Source: Aquatica leii (lineage: Eukaryota; Arthropoda; Insecta; Coleoptera; Lampyridae). Taken from it: a stretch of 64,000 nucleotides of DNA. Position 1 is the first letter of the stretch; every line of letters starts with the position of its first letter. Shown one piece after another: positions 58,351 to 64,000 of the stretch. A model generated the notes under the pieces. It made no database searches, had not been told where the DNA came from, and saw only the letters and a list, made by a program, of their open reading frames with translations. The position numbers and the translations under genes are program-made. Where the stretch lies: positions 58,146,487 to 58,210,486 of the forward strand of contig CM069433.1 in NCBI GenBank assembly GCA_035610365.1, written 5' to 3'.

Positions 58351-59277
58351 AGAGGGCCACGAAATTCATCGAAATCAATAGATGGCGCAGCCATCTACGA
58401 ATTAAGTAATTTTGCAAAAAGCTTTATACATAAACTACTGCATATTATGGAAATTTAAATCATTTTTCTATTATATTAATACTAGATTTAGCGTTACATA
58501 TAAATTAAATTTGAAAATTCTGTTTAACAATGAGTTTTTTTAATATTTGAAGTTAATGAAAAAGTAAAATTAATTTGAAGAAATTAAGAGATTCTTATTG
58601 ATTAATCCGTTAAAAATAATATATTAAACAAGTTAACGCAAAGTTTAATGAATTTGTTTCAATGTTTTAGACAAAAACCATTCTAAAGTATAGTGTTTGA
58701 CAGTTCGTACAATTTTAAACCAACCGCCATCTATAATTAGTTTGTCCATTTTCTTAAAGATGGTGTAACAATTATCGCACGCGTCAACCACCAGTGTTGC
58801 CAAGTTGTAAGTCATTACTGGAAACATCGTTGCCAGATAGCAGGAAATTTTATTAAAAAAATTTTTTGAAATAGGGATTATCGATATTTTTAAGAGTTGA
58901 AAGATAGTATGTATTTTATCCTATTTGTATTCAGTATACTTTAGATAGATTAAAACCTACTAAATGATATGTTAAGCACTTAGTATACATTTTAATCCAA
59001 TAAAATAACTTGTCCATATGTATTACAAAAACTCAAGCTGAAGTTGAAAAATGGAGATTTTGAAGCTATGAACTGGGAAATCAAATAATTAAATTATGGA
59101 ACTTTTTCAAGGAAAATAAAAAAAAACTAAAACTTGTACAAATTTAAGGAATACCCACACATAAAGTATGAAAGGATTATTTTTTAAAAATGATGATAAC
59201 AAATAGAAAATTAAAAAACAAAACCCAAAATTAATAAAACACATTTGAAAAAAAAACAGTAATTTTTAAACACTCAT

Positions 59278-60190
59278 TTATTCACTTAATATCATTTTTT
59301 CCGCATCTTCTGATATGATCTTCACTAGCTTATTTTTTCTTTGTCTCTCCTTTTCTTTACTGGCAATTGCCTCCAAAATATAGGGTGGATCCACACACTT
59401 TTTTATGTTATCTCGTATCACCTCAGGTGCTATGCAATATCTATAAAATTGAACCAGTTTTAGTAGCATAATTGATTTCCATAGTACTTCATCTTTTTCT
59501 ATTTCTTCAATAAATATTCTTATTTAGTCATTGATGTATACGATAAAGTAACATTTGTTTTTTCCAGATATATTTAGCTGCCCTTGAATCTATAAAATAT
59601 GAATTATAGTAACAGAGCTATAGATAAAAAACTGGAAATCACACACCTGATTATAATAAGGATGTATTCTTTTCAACGTTATAGTGTTCCTTTTCTTTTC
59701 CAAACAAATTTTACTTGCTGGAACGTTTTCCATGACTTCATGCATCGACTTATAACTTGTTGTTGCAAGACTAAACAAACACTTGACTTCCACAATTTTG
59801 TCATCTTCCACTAGCCCTAGGAATTTTATACTAATTAGTATATTGTTGTAATAATAATTGCAACGCTTTACCATCTGGTGAGGCACCAAGAAATCCATAC
59901 TCGAGGTCTATCCAAAAACCTGAATTATTAACCTTAAGATTCGTTTCTTTTTCAAAAAAATGAATTGCTACATCCTTTTTTGTAATGCCATATTCTATTG
60001 CTTCAGTATTTAGTTTTTGTGAGTGAAGGCAACTTTTTACAATATTGTGGCACGGCGTAGATGGACGTTTATTCATAACTCTGCCAAATAAAGATGCTGT
60101 AAGGCGCAGTCGTCTTTCTTCCTCAAATATTGGATTTCCAAATTGTCCTACGGATTCTTTACAAATCCGATCTCTCTCATCAACGGTCAC
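59278..60190 (-). pseudogene. YqaJ-like PD-(D/E)XK nuclease domain (exons 7-9)
   Basis: Exon 7 begins after TTTCTTTCTAG with VTVDERDRICKESVGQFGNP and RRLRLTASLFGRVMNKRPST, and it ends YGFLGASPDG. The ASPDG Asp is the second catalytic residue of the YqaJ fold. Exon 8 starts LVEDDKIVEVKC, the ExK catalytic pair, and includes CLFSLATTSYKSMHE and KRIHPYYNQ. Exon 9 continues QGQLNISGKNKCYFIVY and ends DAEKMILSE, with a premature TAA after IND. YqaJ nucleases are lambda-exonuclease relatives that process DNA ends. In this gene context a role in element replication or integration is an inference. Confidence 0.82.
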
Positions 60191-60735
60191 CTAGAAAGAA
60201 AAAAAATTCCAGTATTTGTAAGTATTACTCATATTTGCAACGATTAAAATTAATAACAAAAAAAAATACTAACCTGTAGCCGCTGCATTAATAAATCTGA
60301 TTCCTTAGCAATAAAGTCACCATCTTCTTCCGGCTGATCAGCTAAGGCTCCATAGTCACTTTGTGGTTTCTTTGTTTGATTCTGCTGAAGCAATTTTTTT
60401 TACATTTTGTCTTTTTTCTTTTAATTGATTTCTCAATGAATTTGTTGAAATAACGTCCAGGACTTCTTCCCGTAAATTTTTTCCACGGACTCAAATGCCA
60501 TTTAAGCGATTTATTGTAACGTAGCCCAGATAATGCACCCTTCTTTCATACGATCTTTTTTGAATCAAATTAAGGCGCTTTCCCATGTTAAAACGTGACA
60601 CAATATTCATAAGGCGCTCGGAACGGTTGTTAATTTCATTTTTTATTAAAAGGGATGCTTTCCTCACCAGTAAATTTAAAACGCCTATAATAAGCAAAAT
60701 AGCATATGTTTATTACATTGAGCCAGTAACTTTAC

Positions 60736-61423
60736 CTATGATGTGATTGTACACCAAATAAGTCTTCAACTCAGTTACCATATTATCAGTTTGGCTACCT
60801 ACATTATTACAGATTTCAACTCTCCAACTACTATGGTCACCAAAAACATGATGCACACCATTTCTTAAATCGTCTTGTAAAAGAGCTACGTTTTGTTCTC
60901 CTCTTGAATGTTCGTATAATGAACGTTTAGCTCTTTTTGTGAGGAGTTCTATATTTTTCAATGACAAAAGTTTTCTTCCAGCAGCGTTTATGTGCTTGTC
61001 ATTTTTTAACTTCCTCAGATTCTTGCCGTAATTTTTTAAGGCATGATTAGTGCATTTGATTTTACGTACTTCATGACCATCTACATTCATATCAGATTCC
61101 ATTCCTGGTAATGAGCCTGTCCAGTTTTTGCAGCAGGTATGTTTATAAGGTGTCTCTGATATATTTTGTGCTCGGGCACAAATTGAGCAGTATTTATTTC
61201 GAACTGCGATGTACAACAACTCGTTTGTAAATTTTCCAACAATTCCAACCATTCCTGATAACGAGTTATAGTTAGTACCATATGATCTTTTGCTCCATGA
61301 GCCATCGACATAAACCGTTATCCATGGAGTGCCATCTGATGTAATTTGCTTATTAATAATTGTATTTTCTTTTTCTTTTATTCCTGCTTCTTTCATCGAT
61401 TTATTTAAAGGTTGTTTCCATTC
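60736..61423 (-). pseudogene. Mutator-like transposase core (exon 5)
   Basis: The exon is open for 229 codons starting EWKQPLNKSMKEAG. It includes WITVYVDGSWSKRSYGTNYN (Asp of the first catalytic motif), LSGMVGIVGKF, a zinc-type motif KYCSICARAQ to HTCCKNW, and MESDMNVDG followed directly by HEVRKIKCTNHALKNYGKNL. Family members have about 35 more residues between the MESD block and the IxCTNHxLxNY block, including a GDGDSS motif with the presumed second catalytic Asp. These are deleted here, so the transposase is inactive. It ends with VYNHIIG at the donor GTAAAG. Confidence 0.8.
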
Positions 61424-63010
61424 CTAAAGAAAACCAACTGGGTCATATTTTAAGTCATTAGCGTGATATAAAAATTACCTATCCCATTTTAGTTTCAAGC
61501 TCATAAAATGTCTTGTCACTCATACAAAGAATGTCCATGCAACTCAAAAGTTCCTGCAAATGACTGAATGAACTTCCAGTGGAAATAGTTCCCCACACAA
61601 CACCAGCGTTTATTGCCAAAACACTTTTGTTTGTGTTTTCTGTGGTTACATGGTACATTTTATTGCATTGCACACATTTTAAAATTAGGGCCGACACCAA
61701 ACCTTTAAGGTGTTGTTCCCTTTTTAATTGAAGTTTGTTGCAAATGCTGGTATTGTAACTTCAGACAAGTGTCTATAACATGTCCTAACTCTGCAATACG
61801 ATTTCCTGTTATTGCTAAAGCTTGAGGAGTTACTGTCTCATAACATAATTCGTGATTCATAATACTAAAACATAAAACTCCTGTCAGAAAATAAAATTCA
61901 AACGAATATTGTTATGTTACCTTTCATATTCTTCAGTAGACAATATATTGTCATTTGTATGGGATGGTTTCTTCAAGTGCTCGTACTTCTTTTCTCCCCA
62001 ATGTGGCACACTACAATAAAGAAATAAAAATGAATAATAAAATTTATATAGTACCTTTCTAAAAGATGTTGAACTTCTGTTTTGCCTTCAGAAATTGGTT
62101 GCATTTTAATTTCAGTAATTGCAGTAGACGAAGTTGCCACATCTACGCTAACACAAATTGGAACCGTCACACTTGCATTATTTGCATCATTAGGTAGACT
62201 ATAAAAAAAAACATTTGTTTAAAACATCGGATTTAATTTTTTCATTAGACCGCCCCAACAGGGCCGTAGGGTGTTTAGGTCTTCAAATAACCCCCGAAAT
62301 AGAAAGCATTGTTGGCATTTTCGAATACTTATGTTGTCAGTTTATTTAATGAAAAAGAATACTGTACACTAAACAACCTTCGAAAAAAAACTTTGGCTAA
62401 GGCTCTGCATCCCATAAATATTAATTTTCAAGTTGAATAAGTTTGATCAATTAGTTTTTATTACTATTTATGTTGTTTAAATGAAATCTAATATAGGTAC
62501 ATTTTACTTGGGAAAATAGTAAAATAACTTACCAACTACGATGTGCATCCGACACTTCTTTCCGTTGTTTCCAAAAGCGTTTTGTTGCCTTAGAAGCTTT
62601 ATTACGCTTTCTTTGTCGAGCAGTACTTCTAGCCATAATTAAAATTAGCAAAGCTAATACTAACAACTAAAATATAAAATAATAAATACTTATTAAAAAA
62701 GTTTAATTTTAATACTTACACAAATTATGGAATTATTTGAATTCCTTCAACAAAAAAAAAACTAAGATAACTATACGATTCGAAAATCAAACTGATCGAA
62801 AATACGATATACACAGCATAAAACACACCAAATACACAAAATCGCACAAAACTTCAAACAGGCTGAGTCATAAATGGTCATAAATTTTTGCACGATTTCT
62901 AAAAATATATTCTTTACGGTGCAACGAAAACTTAACGCTACTGACACCTGTCGAGTCTTAAAATAATTGCTCAGTTTTATGCTGTATCCCCTCTATTATC
63001 GTGACCCTCT

Positions 63011-63400
63011 TAAGATGACAAATCTAGGAAGCAGTGTCAAATTATTCAATTTTTTGCACATTTGCAATCTTGCGTTAATTAATTAGAAGATTTTATCAAA
63101 AAAGCTCCATCTGAGCAATTACAAAAACTCACAACTAAATGATCGAAATTTTAAGAAATGCATTTGTTGCGGAAAAAAATTATCTTTAAACTTAAACCGA
63201 ATTACAAGGTAGTGTCTCGAATGAGAAAATTTTCCAGCGATTAATACATTTTATTCAGACGTTAGAGCAACCGTTGCAATAATTAACGTAATATTGAGAA
63301 AAAAACTGTTCTGTACCAAATTTGTCTAGTACTAATTTAAATAATTAAGGTTTAAATTCATAACAATCAATATTGCCAAAGTTGCAATTACCTATTTGTT
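63011..63400. other. No feature recognised
   Basis: AT-rich sequence between the Mutator-like element and the Penelope fragment; nothing could be supported. Confidence 0.4.
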
Positions 63401-63435
63401 TCACAATAACCCAACAACTAAAATAAATTAAATAC

Positions 63436-63485
63436 TTGTCGTACACGTGTTTCGACAGCTATGCTGTCATCATCAGCAAACTGAT
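63436..63485 (-). ncRNA. Hammerhead-ribozyme-like motif of the Penelope terminal repeat
   Basis: On the minus strand CTGATGA (63476-63470) is followed by a stem II of six pairs (GACAGC, loop ATA, GCTGTC; 63468-63454), then GAAA (63453-63450), then CACGTGTACGACAAG. These are the conserved core strings in the right order and spacing. One extra T lies between the core and stem II. Stems I and III are short and could not be fully drawn, as is usual for minimal Penelope hammerheads, which often work as dimers. Confidence 0.65.
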
Positions 63486-63559
63486 ACTAGAAGTATAATT
63501 AAGACTAAAGCTAATTTATACTAAAATTATGTGACCCTTCGTTACGTCTTACTAATTTT

Positions 63560-63880
63560 CACACTAAGTTGAACAAAAAACCTAACGGTCCTTAGTCATC
63601 GTTGTTCATCAATAAACCTGTATTTCTACAAATTTTCAAACTCTTATATGGATCCAGTTCTTTCCAATTGTTTATTTTCTTAATTAATGTCTTCTATTTT
63701 ATGATTATTTTTGAACATATGTAGCGCAACACTGGATTTATCTATTCTCTTATATTTCACACATGTTGAGCTAAGTGCTTTTTTTCAGGGATTTTCAAAG
63801 GTCTTTGGGTTTGCCCATTATATATTTGTCAACAGTCCTTACAACTAATTTTATATATTCCCGATTTATCGCACATATCT
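63560..63880 (-). pseudogene. Penelope GIY-YIG endonuclease domain remnant
   Basis: On the minus strand MCDKSGIYKISCKDC is followed by a stop and QIYNGQTQRPLKI. GIY and the YxGQT element are the two halves of the GIY-YIG motif (Ile changed to Asn). The following HLAQHV and, in shifted frames, INNWKELDPYKSLKICRNTG and LLMNNDD form the rest of the domain. At least four stops or shifts are present. The domain cuts target DNA in active Penelope elements; here it is inactive. Confidence 0.8.
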
Positions 63881-64000
63881 ATCGGAACACTAGTATCAAT
63901 GACCGCAAAAAGGTAGTCCACATACCTAAGCCAAAATTTTTGGGAAGTAATTTAATTTTTGTTTTATGTCTCACAATAACCTAGCAACTACAATAAATCC

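Larger units (their letters stand above)
59278..62636 (-). pseudogene. Nine-exon pseudogene: Mutator-like transposase fused to a YqaJ nuclease domain
   Basis: On the minus strand consensus splice sites define exons 62636-62533, 62198-62055, 62010-61921, 61864-61479, 61423-60736, 60684-60274, 60190-59872, 59816-59647 and 59589-59278. Phases match at nearly all joins. Exon 1 encodes MARSTARQRKRNKASKATKR, a basic start. Exons 4-6 carry a transposase of the Mutator-like type seen in many arthropod predicted proteins; exons 7-9 carry a YqaJ-type PD-(D/E)XK nuclease. Damage includes a one-base shift in exon 4 (near 61725), TAG at the end of exon 4, a deletion in exon 5, two or more shifts in exon 6 and TAA in exon 9. 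It may have acted as a self-contained transposon protein, but it is dead now. Confidence 0.8.
58351..63010 (-). mobile_element. Mutator-like/YqaJ DNA element with weak TIRs
   Basis: The nine-exon transposase-nuclease pseudogene is bracketed by short inverted ends. AGAGGGCCACGAAA begins at 58351, and on the minus strand AGAGGGTCACGATA begins at 63010. Twelve of fourteen positions agree. No 8-9 base target duplication is seen next to them (left TATTGTTTA, right TAAGATGAC). The boundaries are therefore a proposal; the coding evidence inside is much stronger. Confidence 0.5.
63401..64000 (-). mobile_element. Penelope-like element 3' end, continuing beyond the window
   Basis: On the minus strand a GIY-YIG nuclease fragment (63880-63560) is followed by a hammerhead-like motif (63476-63450) and the segment 63428-63401. 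That segment is repeated at 63998-63971 with 25 of 30 positions the same, at a 570-base offset. This gives a terminal-repeat-like arrangement around the nuclease fragment, as in Penelope elements with partial tandem or pseudo-LTR structure. The reverse transcriptase would lie to the right, outside the window or missing. Confidence 0.75.

Noticed and set aside
59599..59814. 71-codon plus-strand frame
   Set aside because: It is antisense to the YqaJ exon at 59647-59816, whose motifs are on the minus strand.
61087..61311. 74-codon second minus-strand frame
   Set aside because: It is a frame-shifted overlap of the transposase exon 61423-60736, where the family motifs lie in the other frame.
1..64000. 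tRNA, rRNA, CRISPR arrays and bacterial-type operons
   Set aside because: No cloverleaf with A and B boxes, no rRNA core sequence and no regularly spaced direct repeats other than the LTR units were seen; all other evidence is eukaryotic.

Overview
This is a strongly AT-rich animal window dominated by decayed transposable elements. Two exons on the minus strand (27518-27311 and 18444-18286) encode consecutive Ig segments with clear similarity to the insect Dpr-interacting protein (DIP)/lachesin family. Their splice phases are compatible and they are separated by an 8.87 kb intron. This gene and the element mix (Penelope-like, Ty3/gypsy, BEL/Pao, RTE-like and RNase H-bearing LINEs, pogo, Tc1-like, PIF/Harbinger, YqaJ/Mutator-like) point to an insect with a large repeat-rich genome. 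The order cannot be fixed from the sequence. No rRNA, tRNA, CRISPR array or bacterial-type operon was seen.

Layout. 0-2.5 kb: RTE-like LINE remnant (+). 4.5-5.4 kb: Penelope-like reverse transcriptase remnant (-). 7.3-7.6 kb: an orphan promoter-like block with heat-shock elements, TATA, initiator and a splice donor. 10.7-15.4 kb: degraded Ty3/gypsy element. 16.3-17.1 kb: endonuclease part of an RTE-like LINE. 18.3-27.5 kb: two DIP-like exons and the intron between them. That intron carries a Tc1-like element with long terminal inverted repeats, a Penelope GIY-YIG fragment with a decayed hammerhead core, a pogo-like remnant and a 1.5 kb non-autonomous TIR element. 29.7-38.9 kb: a putative TIR element split by a young LTR/gypsy insertion (32419-38596, target duplication CAAT). 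39.0-42.3 kb: RNase H-bearing LINE (-), its RNase H split by about 1.4 kb of other sequence. 43.4-44.5 kb: DUF7869-like remnant. 44.8-46.3 kb: BEL/Pao remnant. 49.0-56.5 kb: a PIF/Harbinger-type pair (Myb-like ORF and DDE transposase) with the Myb-like ORF interrupted by a very young gypsy element (49432-55502, target duplication TGTG). 58.35-63.0 kb: a nine-exon Mutator-like transposase/YqaJ nuclease pseudogene inside weak TIRs. 63.4-64.0 kb: Penelope GIY-YIG end with a hammerhead-like motif and a flanking direct repeat.

The genes do not form one pathway. The only candidate host gene is the DIP-like cell-surface receptor; nearly everything else is mobile DNA nested in several layers. The most informative points are two LTR elements with almost identical LTRs but broken coding regions (suggesting mobilisation in trans), hairpin-forming tandem repeats inside one LTR, hammerhead-like motifs at Penelope ends, the heat-shock promoter without a gene, and the transposase-plus-nuclease pseudogene. 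Family names rest on motif recognition by eye; no database search was run.
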